From the NCBI GenBank assembly GCA_038373885.1, contig JAWZYV010013021.1:1-64000 (forward strand): a stretch of 64,000 nt of DNA, given 5' to 3'. Positions 20,729 through 33,310 of the stretch are shown one piece after another. Source of the DNA: Cheiracanthium punctorium (Eukaryota; Arthropoda; Arachnida; Araneae; Cheiracanthiidae). The stretch's first letter is position 1, and every line of letters starts with the position of its first letter. The notes beneath the pieces are model-generated. The model was not told where the DNA came from. It ran no database searches and was given only the letters and a program-made list of their open reading frames with translations. The translations under genes were made by a program, and so were the position numbers.

Positions 20729-22769
20729 CACGCTTCACAGATCAAGTTCGAGAAAGCTCCAATTTTTTCCCTTCTCCAATTCGCCGCGCTGAGCTTCGGA
20801 GGAGTTGAGTTGTTATGTGTTTTTTTGAGGGTTTTTTTTTTTTTTTTTTTTTTTTGGCCCTTTGCGACAGCCATTTCAGCTCATCAAAATTAATAAAACC
20901 GCTCCCATACTTTGTATACGTTCTCAAGGACGAAAAATGAGTGTCTTTTCGACTTCTGCCAGTGGATCTGTACATCCCTCCCTCTATTGACGTATCCAAA
21001 GTTAGCGACACATCCCCCTAGATGATTCAAGTTTAGATTACAATAAAAAAAAATGACAGATTAAACATTAATTGGCAATACTTAAAAAAAGATTGACTTA
21101 TTCTGTAAGTTGAAATGCATTGGGAATCACGCTCTTACAGTCAATTATAATCCTGTAAATTTGAGGGGTTCTGTCCCCCCCCCCTTGGAAATTAAATATT
21201 CTACTTAAAGAATCTGTAAATTCTAATTCTTCAAACCAGAATTTCCCGTTTTTGCGATCTTGAACTGTTTTCAAAAATTAGAAATTGTAATTCACAATCC
21301 ATTCTTTCTAATTCAGGGAACAAAAAATTTATGTGTACCTCATCCTTTTCTATTTAGCATGTTGTACCAGAACTTTTCCGTTCTTTGATCGCGTATTTAT
21401 AGCGAATACGTAGACTCATAAATTCTAGTTAAACCAATCATTTTCTAAATAGTAGAGGCAAAGGTTTTCCCAGTGCATTTGAGTTAATTTCCCGGCATTT
21501 TCCGTTGTTGCCGTGAGTTATTTAGAGTAATGATACATACAAATGTTATAAAACACATTTTTATCTTGCACCGTAATCATGTTCTGTGAGTACAATAAAC
21601 TATAGAAAATATGAACTCACAGTTATAGAAAAATGTACTTTCTGAAATTACGAGTGCCATATTCCTATATCCACTTTCTTTCCCGATTTAGTATAGGAAA
21701 TTTGAATAGTCTGTAGTCTTTACTGGAACGATTCCAATACTTGAAGTGTAAACTGCTACTACCCATACCCAATATTTTAAGGCGTTCGGATTTACTAGTC
21801 CCATATTAACCTAAGGGTAAATTTTTCTACCTTCCCCGCAGGATATTTTTAAATATTTTAATAAAAAATTACTGTAGGATATTCAGCAGACAATTGTCTA
21901 TACATTCTGCTTTTTATTTTTTGCAAAATCTTATTAGAACATAGTTAAATTCCAGTTACATTTTGAAAAATTCAGTCAATTATAGATATAAGTAGTCAAA
22001 AATACTTTTGAAATTCAATATGTTTAAAAAATAAAATAATTCATTAATAGAGGAAAGTTTAAACTTACTTCCAGTTTTAAATAAAATTAGTTTTGAATAA
22101 TTTAAATCTTAGAGAAGGTGTAGAAAATTTATAAATTCTCAAATGGATTCTTGCGGGTCTAGTAAGGAAAGAGGGAAGAGTGATTTATTGGGTTTGATGG
22201 TATTTCTCACTGCGGGAGATTTTGAAAGCGGGTTTACTTACCGGAAATTATTTATCGTTGGAAAAGGGCCGTTCAAGTTTTACGTAATCAATATGGAGGG
22301 AGGGGGGTGGTTCCCGGGTTTGCCGATTTTTTCTGACAAGGGGGGCAAGGGTGACGACAATTCTTCGTAAGCATTAAATAAGAAAGAAATTACAGTGCAA
22401 CAACAAGCATGGGGCAAGGGCGTCTTGCTGTTACCTCTAAACTATCCATTGGCGCAGGAAAGTGGGGCTTAGGGAGGTCAACCCCCCATACCCTAGGAGG
22501 AAGGGAAAAAATTACCATAAATCAGCAGAATATGGTGTTTTTTTGTGCTCCAAAATCGATCTGAACACACTGAGCCCGCCCTCCCCCTACCACTTACTGT
22601 CCGCCAACTACTGAGCTAGAGTGCTGACGCAGTGACTACGAAAAGTTGAATACATATATCATTTCAACTCCTTTATATGTTTATTCATGTAAATTTACAG
22701 GATTACTAATGCAATTTATTGGGAAGTACTTTTTCCTGCCAAATAGTAATGACGTACAAAATGTCATAC
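20729..22769. other. Stretch without a recognisable gene
   Basis: Contains a 25-base poly-T run at 20829-20856. A further possible eroded MITE lies at about 22435-22610, with imperfect ends resembling TTGGCG..AGGAAAGTGG and no confirmed duplication. The frames at 20317-20874 and 22143-22370 cross homopolymer runs or lack any recognisable domain. Confidence 0.45.
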
Positions 22770-22777
22770 CTTACGCA

Positions 22778-23353
22778 CAGTAGCGGATCCAGGGGAGGGG
22801 CAAGGAGGCTTCAGCCCCCCGCCAAAAAAAGAGATTGCTAAAGGGTAACATTCTGCTTTATTATACACTTTAAATAGCTAAAATGGTCATATTTTATTAC
22901 TTAGCCTCTCTCAAAAGCATGCATATTGGTTTAGACCAGCGGTTCTCAACCTTTTAACGTCGCGTACCCCGAACAAAGGCTAACTTACGGTTGCGCCCCC
23001 CGCCTCACATTTTTCAGTATAAATTCAGTTTTTTAATCTTTAACAATGAACATTTAGTCGAATTTTCTACAAAATAATATTATCAGTAAACTTCAAATAA
23101 GCATTTTAAGCGAAAATGGATATATTTTTGAGTAAAAATGAGAATAAATAAGATGATTTTTTAAAAACATGCATCACTACTTGCTCTTTCGTTTTTCTCG
23201 CGCCCCCCTGCAAACGCTCTGCGCCCCACAGGTTGAGAAACGCTGGTTTAGATGAAAATTTTGATTTATAGTACATTTTAATTAGGTGAAATAAGGTTTT
23301 TTAAAAATTTAACCCCCCCCCCAAAAAAAAAAGGAATTCTGGATCCGCCACTG
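22778..23353. mobile_element. hAT-like MITE with exact 8-bp target duplication
   Basis: The ends CAGTAGCGGATCC and the complement of CAGTGGCGGATCC are flanked by CTTACGCA on both sides (22770-22777 and 23354-23361). Poly-G and poly-C runs lie just inside both ends. A second hAT MITE is nested inside. Confidence 0.9.
22937..23245. mobile_element. Nested hAT MITE (CAGCGGTTCTCAACC type)
   Basis: The ends CAGCGGTTCTCAACC and the complement of CAGCGTTTCTCAACC belong to a widespread animal hAT MITE type. They are flanked by GTTTAGAC and GTTTAGAT (8 bp, one mismatch). It is inserted inside 22778-23353 and is therefore younger than it. Confidence 0.9.
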
Positions 23354-23361
23354 CTTACGCA

Positions 23362-24126
23362 AGCAAAAGGGGGAGGGGGTTATCACTTGCTTATTTTTTC
23401 CTAGGAGTGTGTGTGTGTGTGGGGGGGGTGTTCAAAATAACTAAAAATATGTTTATGTAATACTTGAACGCCCCTAATTTTTCTATCCTGAATAGGGAAA
23501 ATCAATTTAAAATATTTTAGAATGCTTATTATAAAACTGCTAAAATACAACTTTTTTTTAATTTCTGTCGAATCAGAATTGTTCTTAAATTTGATTACAG
23601 AGTTATTACTTTTAAATAATTACCTAAGTGAATTTTTGTACGAAATAAATTTAGGTAGATCTTCATAATTTTATTTAGTACATGGTATTTTATAAATGAA
23701 ATGATTAATTTTGCTATCCTGGCAAAAATTTTTATTAAATCAATATTATTTACAGCTTCGTTTGAACAGTTTAAGTATCATTGGGAAAACGAATACTTTA
23801 ATTTCCCGTATTCGCATTCTTCAAATATTTATTAAAAAAAATATAGCACTGCTTTAAACACCAAAATAATTATATAATTATCATTTCAAAGGATACAAAG
23901 GGTTTTCTCTTTTTCAAGACAGACTAATAAACCACTCTTATGAATAAATGAAATCATTTATTGCTTATTTCTTGTGCGTTACATGTACAAGGTTATCCTG
24001 GTGTTTGATGAGTCGAAATGAGACAAGGCTAGATGGGGCAGCTGCTCTAGGTCCTCAAATCAACAAATGAGCCTATATCCTGTTATAGAAATGTGAGAAG
24101 TGTTTATGTATTGCGCGTATAATGTA
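23362..24126. other. AT-rich stretch without a gene
   Basis: A (TG)n plus poly-G tract lies near 23408-23430. Nothing else is supported. Confidence 0.5.
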
Positions 24127-25982
24127 CAGCTGCGGAAAAAAAGAGGCCCACTTGCTCTTTATCTGGCCGTCGTTCGTCGTACAGCAAAGTTATATATACC
24201 ATTCGTTTGCAAATAACGTGTACTTTAATTTTCTAGTAATTTAATTTGCATAAGGGGCCGTCTTCATATTTAATTCTGCATCAACTTCGTTCTTTTCAAT
24301 AGAAGCATACAACCTTGACTTCATTAAACGAAAGAAAATCTTCAAATTACACTAAATATAAATTTTCACCAATTTTCTACAATAATTTGCGGAGGTATTG
24401 TGAATTATTTTTTTGCGATTTTAAGGGAGTTTCTGCAAATTGAGAAACGCTATTTGTAGGTTTCGAACTTTTCGCCTTTCATTAATTTCGCTCTCGAGAG
24501 TTAAAAGAAATAAATATCATTTTCACGGAAAATACTGTTCCTAGTCTTAAAGCTTTTTGTAGTAAGAATATCAGTTGTAGAATTTAGAATTTTTAGTCAG
24601 TGGTCCAAATGACCCGTGAGTCCATAACTTCCTTGAGTCGTACACATGATTTAAAGGAAAAGTGCAAAACGACTGCTCAAGATTTTGATAATCTTTCTAA
24701 TTTTGAAATTGTTATTGCGTATTTCTCTTGAAGGTTTTCTTAGACAGGTGGAATCTTGCCAGGACTGAGAGGCTGTCCTCTGCTCTTCTGACTACAATCA
24801 TGAATGTTATGCAGTTACGGTTGAACTTGAAGAATGGTTTCATGATTGGAATTTATTTGTTTGAATTTCATGTAAAAAACGCAATGACTTTTTTGCCGAC
24901 CCAATATTATCACTGTGTTTGTTATTTCACATTTTTCATTTGATATTATCGTCTGAAATGTGCAATATGCTTGTGCAAATGTGCATTAAGACTTTTGGCG
25001 GTACTTTAATGTATAGTTAGATGAAAATTTATAGAGAAAAACCTCATTTTGAATGTTTGATAAAGAATGGAGAAGTCCAAAGACCTGATATTTCCAATAT
25101 TAAAAAAGGTCAAATTCATACCTGGAATGTTGAGGATGTTAGTTTTTCAGAAATAGGATGTTGTATTGGAAGACATAAATCTACTGTATCTAATTCTATA
25201 CATGGAAAACATTTTATTTGGTGGGATATGGTAGCGGACGCAACAATAGACGCTTTATAGAATCACCATCAAACCGTAAAAACCTCTAATTTATTTGATG
25301 AAAACTGTTTTTGCACAAAAGAAATCTAATTTACATTTATTTTACGCAATTTTCAAAAAATTGTCACAATAAATTTATATATGGACCCTTAGCACAAGAA
25401 AATAACACATTTTATTTAATATAAATTAAACTACTGAACGTAAAAATTTGAAATTTTGAACAGCCATGTAAAATCACTTTTTGCATCTATTTCCATCAAA
25501 ATTTGGCCAGGTTGCTATTCATAATTTTTTTGAATATTAATTTAATAATTCATAATTTATATTAATATTTTATTAAAAGTTGTAATTAGGTTTGAGCCGT
25601 TTAGTTCTAATACTACGAATAAAAGTCAGCTTCTTATTATCAATATTATATGAGATATGAATTACAGTATAAAAAAATATTTTAACATAGGGGATGGGGG
25701 GATTTTAGTTGCTCATAACTTACTCATTTTCAGTTCAAATTTATTGAAAATTGGTATCCGGGGTTGAAATGAGCTAAATTTTTGAAATATGAAGTGAAAT
25801 CTAGGTGTTGCTATTGGGGAAAAAAGTTGGTGCGAATTTTAATTTGGAGACGGCCCCTTGTGCAATTTTTATGTATAGCAAGTAAAAGTGCCCGTCAATC
25901 GTAAACGATTGGTATATGCAACTTTTCTGTACGACGAACGACGGCTGAATAAAGTACAAGTGGGACTTTTTTTCTGCAGCTG
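24127..25982 (+). mobile_element. Tc1/mariner-like element, copy 1
   Basis: The ends begin CAGCTGCGGAAAAAAAG and the complement reads CAGCTGCAGAAAAAAAG, with TA on each side. The inverted repeat continues for about 90 bp through CCGTCGTTCGTCGTACAG. The 1856-bp length fits a mariner-type element. Two further copies at 46493-48375 and 48363-49669 lie in the opposite direction. Only a transposase N-terminal remnant is readable. Confidence 0.8.
25021..25260 (+). pseudogene. Transposase N-terminal helix-turn-helix remnant
   Basis: A frame of about 79 codons centred on VSFSEIGCCIGRHKSTVSNS. This is the classic S.xEIg..lgRs.sTVs pattern of the helix-turn-helix that binds transposon ends in Tc1/mariner and related transposases. 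No DDE catalytic region is readable downstream before the element's right end, so the element cannot make its own transposase. The same remnant appears on the minus strand at 47095-47463 and again, in worse shape, at 49100-49350. This shows the family spread in an already shortened or later decayed form. The frame is open from 25021, but an authentic start cannot be chosen. Confidence 0.55.
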
Positions 25983-26006
25983 TATATATATATATATATA
26001 TATATA

Positions 26007-26383
26007 TGTGGGATTGGAGGTGGAAACACCAAAGAGAAGAAGAGGTACCAACCAAGTATGACGTCACTTGATGCTGGCCTTCAAAGCTTCAAAAGCTGCT
26101 CCACTGCAAGAGATCGGGACAGGACTCGCGCTCGGGACTGAACGCATGAGAAACGATAGCAGCGAATCCAGGAGCAATCGAAAGAAGACGAAGTTACCCG
26201 AGGACGAGGGTACACAGACCTGCTGCTGCTACACAACATTATTCCCTGACGAATCATCAATTTGTCTTCGTTAATTTTAATTAACGTTTTGGTTTTGTAT
26301 TTTTCTTTACCCTTATTAAACGTTTTTAAGCTTTACAAGTGTTTCTAATTGTGTTTGAGAAGATCATGGATGCTCGGCAATCC

Positions 26384-26387
<4 letters not shown>
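26007..26387 (+). mobile_element. Probable solo LTR with TGTGGGATTG ends
   Basis: It begins TGTGGGATTG and ends CAATCCCACA, a 10-bp inverted pair with TG..CA termini. An ATTAAA signal lies about 70 bp before the end. It sits inside a (TA)n(CA)n microsatellite, which hides any target duplication. There is no internal region or partner LTR nearby. Confidence 0.55.
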
Positions 26388-26425
<38 letters not shown>

Positions 26426-28649
26426 CAGGGTGTCCAGTGCTAACGCTGTCTAATGGCTATTTCCTAAACCGTTAGTCAGAGACACATAGTTCCAATTGCA
26501 AAAATGCTTTAAATTGTATAATCTATTATATCAAAAACAATCAAAGTCAATAAATAAATTTCTATAAAAATTAAGAAATTTAAATTTTTATACGGTCCCC
26601 CGGTTCTATCGGTTATATTTAGAAAATTTTTCTTTATGCAATTTCATGCACAATAAAAAAAAAATTCGTCCTTCTACGACCAAAACTCACCGAGTTACAG
26701 CTGCCTAAAGTTAGAGCACTTTTTCGAGCTGCGAAATAGGGGTTGTATACAAAATGAATTTGAGAAAAATTAATGTACATGGTTTGAGCTTTGTAATATT
26801 TATTAGCAATTTCATTAACTATTTTATGAATATAGATTTCAATAAAGAAGATTAACGTTTAACAATGTGTATCCAATAAAGTAACATAAAAATATAGCTT
26901 ATGCTGAAAGTAGAACTTTTTAAACAAGTTTTTTAAATGAACTGGCATTAAATAACTTCCTTCGACTGCAATCTGAATATGCACTCGTACAGAAAACTCT
27001 TCCTGTACTTTTCGTAGCACACTCTTATGTTACACATCTTCATGCTACCTTTGGCACATGCTACCTATCTTCTGCTTGTTTCCTGGGTTCGTCGTCCTAA
27101 AGTCCAGTTGGTGTAGGAAGTTCTAGTAAAAAGTCACTTGTCAGGATGGAACACAAACTTTATTGCTTCTAGAACTTAGTTGAACAATCAGCTGTACAAA
27201 ATTCACAAGCACACTTAATCAGTAATGTGCTATTAACAGTCCGCTTAGATCAGAAGCTCTCACAAAGGTTGTAATTCTCACACAAAATAAAACACTTCCA
27301 CTGGTAAAATTCAGTGGAAATATACGAGGGATAACACTAATAATCCCTCAAGACTCAACAGTAAAGAATTTACACACAGCACTTTAAAAACAGCTTCGAA
27401 AAGAAGCGCGAAACCGCTTCTATCAAGCGTACTCACACTGAGAGAGCTCTTCACACACTGGGCGTTCAACTCGCACTGAACTGGGGCTTCCGAAGCGCTT
27501 ATAGCCGACGCAGAAGGTACAAGAAGCTTCCAGAAAAGTCTATTTCTCGAGGATTCCACATAAAGCGGTAATTTTGATTACGTCATAGAAGAGAAATGAT
27601 AGGTTATGCGTTTTTAATGCAGCAAAAGCAACTTTACAGTCCCAATAGGGAAAATCACGCCAAATGACCAAAATGTCGCCAAGCTTGGCGACTTTTGGCG
27701 AAATATCGCCGAATTTGGCGCCAAAAATGAGTCCCCAAAAGTGAAGATATCGAAGCCCTAGGACCAATATTTCTCGAGATTTCTAGAAACCCCATAGAAA
27801 AACAAAGGGGAAACAGAAATCTCCGTATCTCCGGTAAAGGTTAACGGATTTTGATGCAACAAAAAGCAAAATTTATCTATTTGAAGCGTAGAATACGAAT
27901 TTTGAACTATTTTAAGCACCAGAACAGCGGGTTGCCCCGAAAATTCGTAACACTATATACGATTTAGTAAGTCTGACCTCAGATAGATTTTAATAGAGCT
28001 TGACTATAACCCTCTGCTTGCAGGGCCCGATTATGACCAACAGGGGCCCCGGGCATTGATAGATTTGGGAGATCCTGATCTATGAAATTCGTTTCATTTT
28101 TTATAAAATTTTGATGTGAAAAAGAATATTTCAGAACAACAATTGAAATTGGAGGGCCCTAGGCAAAGTCCCGATTTGCCCATACGATAATAAGGTCCTA
28201 TCTGCTTGAAGATCAGTACTCTAAAATTAGTTCTGCTTCTTTTTCCGCATTACGCCAGAAAATGAAATTAAAACCTATAATTTAAAATTTCAGTATTTAT
28301 ATGGTCCCTTAACGGTTTACCATAACGGGACATTTTTAAACGTGGAAAAGTGACTTAAGTCACAATGTTTGCTGCTTGGTAAATCGATGAATTTTGGTCG
28401 TAGGAGGACGAATTTTTTTTATTGTGCATGAAATTGCATAAAGAAAAATTTTCTAAATATTACCGATAGGACCGGGGGACCGTATAAAAATCTAAATTTC
28501 TTCATTTTTATAGAAATTGATTTATTGACTTTCATTGTTTCTCATATAATAGATTATACAATTTAAAGCATTTTTGCAATTGGAACTATGTGTCTCTGAC
28601 TAACGGTTTAGGAAATAGCCATTGGACAGCGTTAGCACTGGACACCCTC
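26426..28649. mobile_element. 2.2-kb DNA element with long (about 290-bp) inverted ends
   Basis: The left end CAGGGTGTCCAGTGC is mirrored on the right by GCACTGGACACCCT, and the repeat runs on to about 26720 and 28375. The element is flanked by TA-rich DNA. No transposase is readable; the middle is occupied by an LTR-like insertion (about 27032-27951). The termini resemble those of 42775-45046, but the interiors differ. Confidence 0.7.
27032..27951 (-). mobile_element. Possible solo LTR on the minus strand
   Basis: The right edge is the complement of TGTTACGAATTTTCGG, the same kind of start as the gypsy LTR at 50334-50833 (TGTTACGAAAT). The region has many GGCGA/TCGCC strings (27650-27730), also as in that LTR. 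The left edge and a target duplication are not certain. Confidence 0.35.
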
Positions 28650-28685
<36 letters not shown>

Positions 28686-29317
28686 AGACAGAGAGAGAGA
28701 GAGAGAGATTACTAAATGTTTTATCTATGTGTGAATATATGCCTAATATATCAGTATAAAAGGGGCTAGAAAAAGAAACATTCGCCGGAGCTTCAAACTA
28801 GCCAGCTCACGCAACGCCCGGCTTGGGTTGGCATATATTTTCGACCAATGAAGCTACTAAAGCAATCGTTGAGTCTAATTATTTGATGGAGCCAAAAAAT
28901 GTTTTTCTAATATATATTAATTTTTATTATCAGTTTGTTAAAATGTGCTTTTTTCCTTTCGAAGTTTGCATTTTAGTCGATTTATTTTCTTTATATATTT
29001 TTATATAATTTAAGTAATTGAAGTAAGTGCTTTTTCTTAAAATGTGTTTATAAACTTGTTTGAGTGAAAATACTGTCAATGAATGTGTTCATAACATGGC
29101 ATAAATAGTTTCTAGTAGCAGACAATTTTAAAAATTAGTCCCAACACATGTTCAGAAAAGAGTTTTTAAGACCATTCAAAGAGCTTAGCGAAATAACATG
29201 CCGTGTAAATTAAAAAAGAGAAACCTAAGAAGATTAATTTTTGATAATTTATTCATAAAATTTAACTCATTAATGAGGCATATGATATTACATAGATTCT
29301 TTTTGTACGGAAATATA
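28650..29317. other. Microsatellites and AT-rich DNA
   Basis: A (TA)n(TG)n(GA)n compound microsatellite spans 28651-28708. The rest holds no supported gene. Confidence 0.5.
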
Positions 29318-29321
29318 TGTT

Positions 29322-29605
29322 AGTAGCGCGCCTCCTATATCATCTTTCTACCATGCGATGCTCCCCTACCGGCGCGGTGAAGAAACCCTCGACAAGGTTC
29401 GTTCATCTCTCTCTCCTCTCGCGTGTTCGAGCGTAGCTGCTACACTATGTCCTAGTACAGTGTTTATTCTAAATGTAACTTTTGTGTTTGAAACCTTTGT
29501 TCTCGTTATTAAAATGTGTTGTTTTGTCAAGTGGTCGGTTTCATGGAGTGTTCTACGTCCTTCCTCACGCCCCTGCTCTATTTCCCTATCCTAGCCTCAG
29601 GCACA
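29322..29605 (+). repeat. 5' LTR of the gypsy element
   Basis: About 284 bp, ending GGCACA and followed at once by the primer site. It contains CTACACTATGTCCTAGTACAG and a T-rich stretch with ATTAAAATG. The first base of the usual TG start appears changed (AGTAGC against TGTAGC in the 3' LTR). Confidence 0.85.
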
Positions 29606-29622
29606 ATGGCGCCCAACTTCAG
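29606..29622 (+). promoter_or_regulatory. Primer binding site
   Basis: ATGGCGCCCAAC starts right after the 5' LTR. TGGCGCC is the 3' end complement used by lysine-type tRNA primers; the match weakens after 11 bases. Confidence 0.65.
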
Positions 29623-30002
29623 ATTGTACGTCATATAATTTCGGCGGCTTGGTTTAATGGTTCGTCAAATTAAATGTGTAGTAAACGACGTAAGAAATTC
29701 TGTGAAAATACGATCCAAGAATGGTTACCAAATGTCTTAATTATGTGCAAGAGTGTTTGAATGTGTTCGAATAGAAATAGAAATATCCCATCCCGGATTA
29801 GGTGTTTTAGTAAATCGACTGTCCAACAGCCTTGGAATATCAAGAATCCAATCCCTGGATTATTAGTTATACGAGGTAAATGTTTCAATTGTCTTTTTTT
29901 GTTTAGTTGTTTCTTAAAAATCTTATCCTTAGATTTTATTGAAAAAGAAAGTATTTCATTTTGTTTTGCTGTATTCAGAACACCCGTTCTAATTCTAAAT
30001 CT

Positions 30003-31347
30003 GGGAGCAATTTCGTAAGCGGGTGTCAGCTATTTTTGGCGACTTTTTTTGTCGCCAACACCCGCTACTTGGCGCTTTTTTTTGGTCGCCAAATTTTTCA
30101 CGTGTGAAACACCATTTTAGAAAACGATAAAATAATACAAGACGGTGAGCACTGTCAGCAAAGTCAAAGCATTTTAACACATTAAAATTGCACAGATATT
30201 CCACTAAAAAAAACAATAAAACAAAATACACCGTCCATACTTAACACTAAAAAACGTCAGCAATTTCAGTAATGGGCAATTCAAAATGAGCAAACAGTAA
30301 ACCGCTTTTAACTAAAAAAAATTCAGTATATTAAACAATCTAGTTCTACAGCTATGTAAACCAGGCAACCAGTGGACCTTTTTTAACTAAAAAAACATCA
30401 GTGGATTAAGCAACCTAGTTCTACAGCTTGGTAAACTAGGCAACCAGTGGACCGTTTTTAACTAAAAAACTAAAGTGGATTAAGCAATCTAATTGTACAG
30501 CTACGTAAACTAGGCAACCAGTGGACCTTTTTTAACTAAAAAAACTTCATTAAGCAACCTAGTTCTACAGCTAGGTAAACTAGGCAACCAGTGGAACGTT
30601 TTTAACTAAAAAAACTATGGATAAGCAGCCTAGTTTTACAGCTACGTAAACAGGGCAAACACTGGCACGTTTTCAACTCAAAAAAACATCGGTGGATTAA
30701 ACAACCTTGTTATACACCTCATATAAAGTCAGTATAGCACTTATGAAAACATAACAACATCAAATATCCATTTACAATTCACATTGAAAACCTTAAGCAA
30801 TTGCAAAAATTCTTAAAAAAAACACTTACCTTTATTTTAAGTAACTTCTCAAAAATATCCGTAACACACACCAGCTAATAACATAACACCAAAATGCTTC
30901 CTTTTATTCACACCCTCTTTCTAACAAACACACTTCCTTTTTAAACAATAACATAATATTCACTACATCTTTAAGCAACAGAACACATTTCCAAATAAGA
31001 AAAATACACCTTATAATCTCCGGAAGAACTAACCACACACTAAACACCAATAACACAAAACAAAAACTGACGCATCGAATTCAAATTCTGCTTCTTATAA
31101 AACTTCGGTTTACCGATTACAGTTAAATTGCCTAAACAAAATTCCTTTACCAAACATCCTGATATCGTTTAATGAACCCACCGAGCGTTTTTTCATCAAA
31201 CTACAGCACCAGTTAACAACTCAACTCCAAACACAGGTTGCAACAGATATCTGAAACTATCGCTATCGTAAACAAACTGTCCAACGAACTTCAAATTTGG
31301 CGAAACCTCGGCACTTGGCGAGGACACCTGCTTACGAAATTTCCCCC
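30003..31347. mobile_element. Inverted-repeat element with GGG..CCC ends inserted in the gypsy leader
   Basis: The ends share AATTTCGTAAGC(G/A)GGTGTC in inverted orientation. They start GGGAG and finish CCCCC, and TAAATCT (7 bp) stands on both sides. Inside are GTCGCC/GGCGAC hairpins at the left, a 75-bp tandem array (30285-30725) and a C/A-rich stretch. No transposase is readable. GG-starting ends occur in Merlin elements, but the 7-bp duplication does not settle the family. Confidence 0.65.
30285..30725. repeat. About six 75-bp tandem units
   Basis: Units run AGTGGACC..TTTTTAACTAAAAAA, then TGGATTAAGCAACCTAGTT, CTACAGCT and GTAAACTAGGCAACC. Starts are near 30288, 30371, 30445, 30520, 30588 and 30663. 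Sequence drift is greatest in the outer units. Confidence 0.85.
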
Positions 31348-32089
31348 TAAATCTTATGGTCGCTTATTCTGTTTTAAAGTGTCCTATATTGTTAGAAAAT
31401 ATCTTATTTTCGTTAGTGATATATTATTGTGTGTAATAGTGTAAATTTTAGTAATATTCTATCCTTTAGAATTATTTAGCGTTGATTCGGTCAATTTTTA
31501 TCCCGCCAATTCGAAAACGGAAGTTCCTGTTGCCATCTCTTTTGATTCTGTTTATTTCAAGGCTGTTTAGTGCTTACCTAAGGTAGAATCGAATTCGGAA
31601 CTGAATTTTGTTGTGTCTTTTTTCTGTCAGCAAAGTTGTTTATGTTTAATTTCGGCAATTCGCATTTTCTTTATGCAGTGTTTGAATTTGTTTATGATGT
31701 AAAAGAAAGTTATTATTATTATTTTTTTTTTTTTTGGGGGGGGGGGGTTGGATTTTGCTTTTATCGATATGTTTACTTTGAAAGGCTCATGAATTAGTGT
31801 GCAGATGATTATTTTTGATTCTTTATGTTGTGTTATTATTTTTATTTTGAAGCAAAGATTTTATTAGAGTTAAGTGAATGCGGGTAAAGAGGGTTCCTTA
31901 GGTGAAACGTGTATCGGATTTTTGAATGCAAGTGTATTGTTCCATTTATTTTATTTCTTTTTGTTCTTCTGTATGGTATTTTGGCAGTGTGTAGTAAGGC
32001 AGGTTTAGGGTTGCCATAGGTTTTAACGATTCACTTTTGTGTCCATTTTTAAGCTATTTCCTTCACCCATTAGCCCAAAAATTTTTAAA

Positions 32090-33310
32090 ATGAGTTTTTT
32101 GACTAAAGCAAAGAAAGATGGTTTTGGCACATGAAATGTCTATAGTGGTAACTAAGGAAGCGCGAGTATTTGAATTAAAGGATTTAATTTTAAAATCCAA
32201 AAATTATAATAAAAATGACACTCGTGATGACCTAGAAAATATTATCGAGGAGAGAGTTGCAAGAGAAACAGAAGAAAAACGTGTTAAAGATATTGAAGAA
32301 CAGGAAAGAGCTCAAAGATTTGAGCTGGAAAAACTGAAAATTGCTCACGATGCAGAGGCACAAGAAAAATTTCATCAACTAGAACTCGAAAAACTTAAAC
32401 TTCAGCTAGAAACTCAAAAACTAACACAAAACTCAACTGCTGATGTCATTAATAGCCAGTTATCAAACTTGCAATTTAAAAAACTCGTCCCAGATTTTAA
32501 TCCAAATGAGGATAATATGGTGCTTTTCTTAACTATATTTGAAAGACAGTTGAAATTTTTGAAAGTTGATCAGAACCAATGGGTCGCATATCTGTTAGGA
32601 GTCCTACCCAGCGACATTGTACTGATTATTGCACGAGAGCCAGAAGACAAGGCACAGAAATTTGATTATGTTAATGATTTACTTTAAAAAGATTGAAGCT
32701 CAACTCTGAGAAACTTCGACAATTATTTGAAACTCATAGGAAATCCCCACAGAGCACATGGAACGACTTCCATTTTGAAGTTCGTAATTAATATGAATTG
32801 TGGTTAACTGAACCGAATATCCAAACTTTTGAAGACCTTAAGAATTTGATCATAGTTGACCAAATGAAAAAGCGAGTGCCCTCCGACGCTCGAGAGCACT
32901 TCTTCGATGTATGGGCTGAATGGACTACACCAGACCACCTGGTAGAAAAATTAGACGTTTAGGATAATTTGCGACAGAAAGAGAAAGAAAATCAACTGTC
33001 TGCCAGCGACACCAATAGAAAATTTCATAAAAAAACAGATCAGAGATTCAATGAACAAAAACAACATTTTTCTCAAAAGAACTTTAAATTTCCATATCAT
33101 AAGAAAGACAATCGACAGACTCTGTCCGAGTTCCCCAATTACAATAGGCGGGAGCTCGGGGTCCCCAGTCAAAGTAGGCGGGATCCCATTCCCAATGACA
33201 GAGTTCAACCAAAAAATTCAGAGGATCAGAAGCAAGAAAGAAAACCCATCGCGTGTTATGTATGGGGAACACCTGGAGTCATTAAGACTAAATGCCCCAT
33301 CTGCTCTCCA
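32090..33310 (+). pseudogene. gypsy gag remnant
   Basis: The structural protein gene of the retrotransposon. The likely start is the ATG at 32090; a small indel around 32115 shifts the frame, and the long open stretch runs 32118-32687. That part is rich in Glu/Lys/Leu heptads (residues about 35-115, coiled coil) followed by an N-terminal capsid-like segment ending FDYVNDLL. A further frame change near 32685 and stops near 32790 and 32959 break the rest. Near 33260 the nucleic-acid knuckle reads CYVWGTPGVIKTKC, where the CCHC pattern needs Cys and His in place of Trp and Val, so zinc binding is lost. The protein would package element RNA in an active relative. Confidence 0.75.

Noticed and set aside
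20317..20874. 185-codon frame with Lys run on the minus strand
   Set aside because: It spans the poly-T tract at 20829-20856 and the MITE at 20547-20720, so it is a chimera of unrelated DNA.
22435..22610. Possible MITE with TTGGCG ends
   Set aside because: The ends match only loosely and no target duplication could be found.
25801..26067. 88-codon frame on the minus strand across 26 kb
   Set aside because: It runs through the TA repeat and the end of the Tc1-like element; no domain.
32951..33272. Minus-strand frames opposite gypsy gag
   Set aside because: Shadows of the gag reading frame; no motif.
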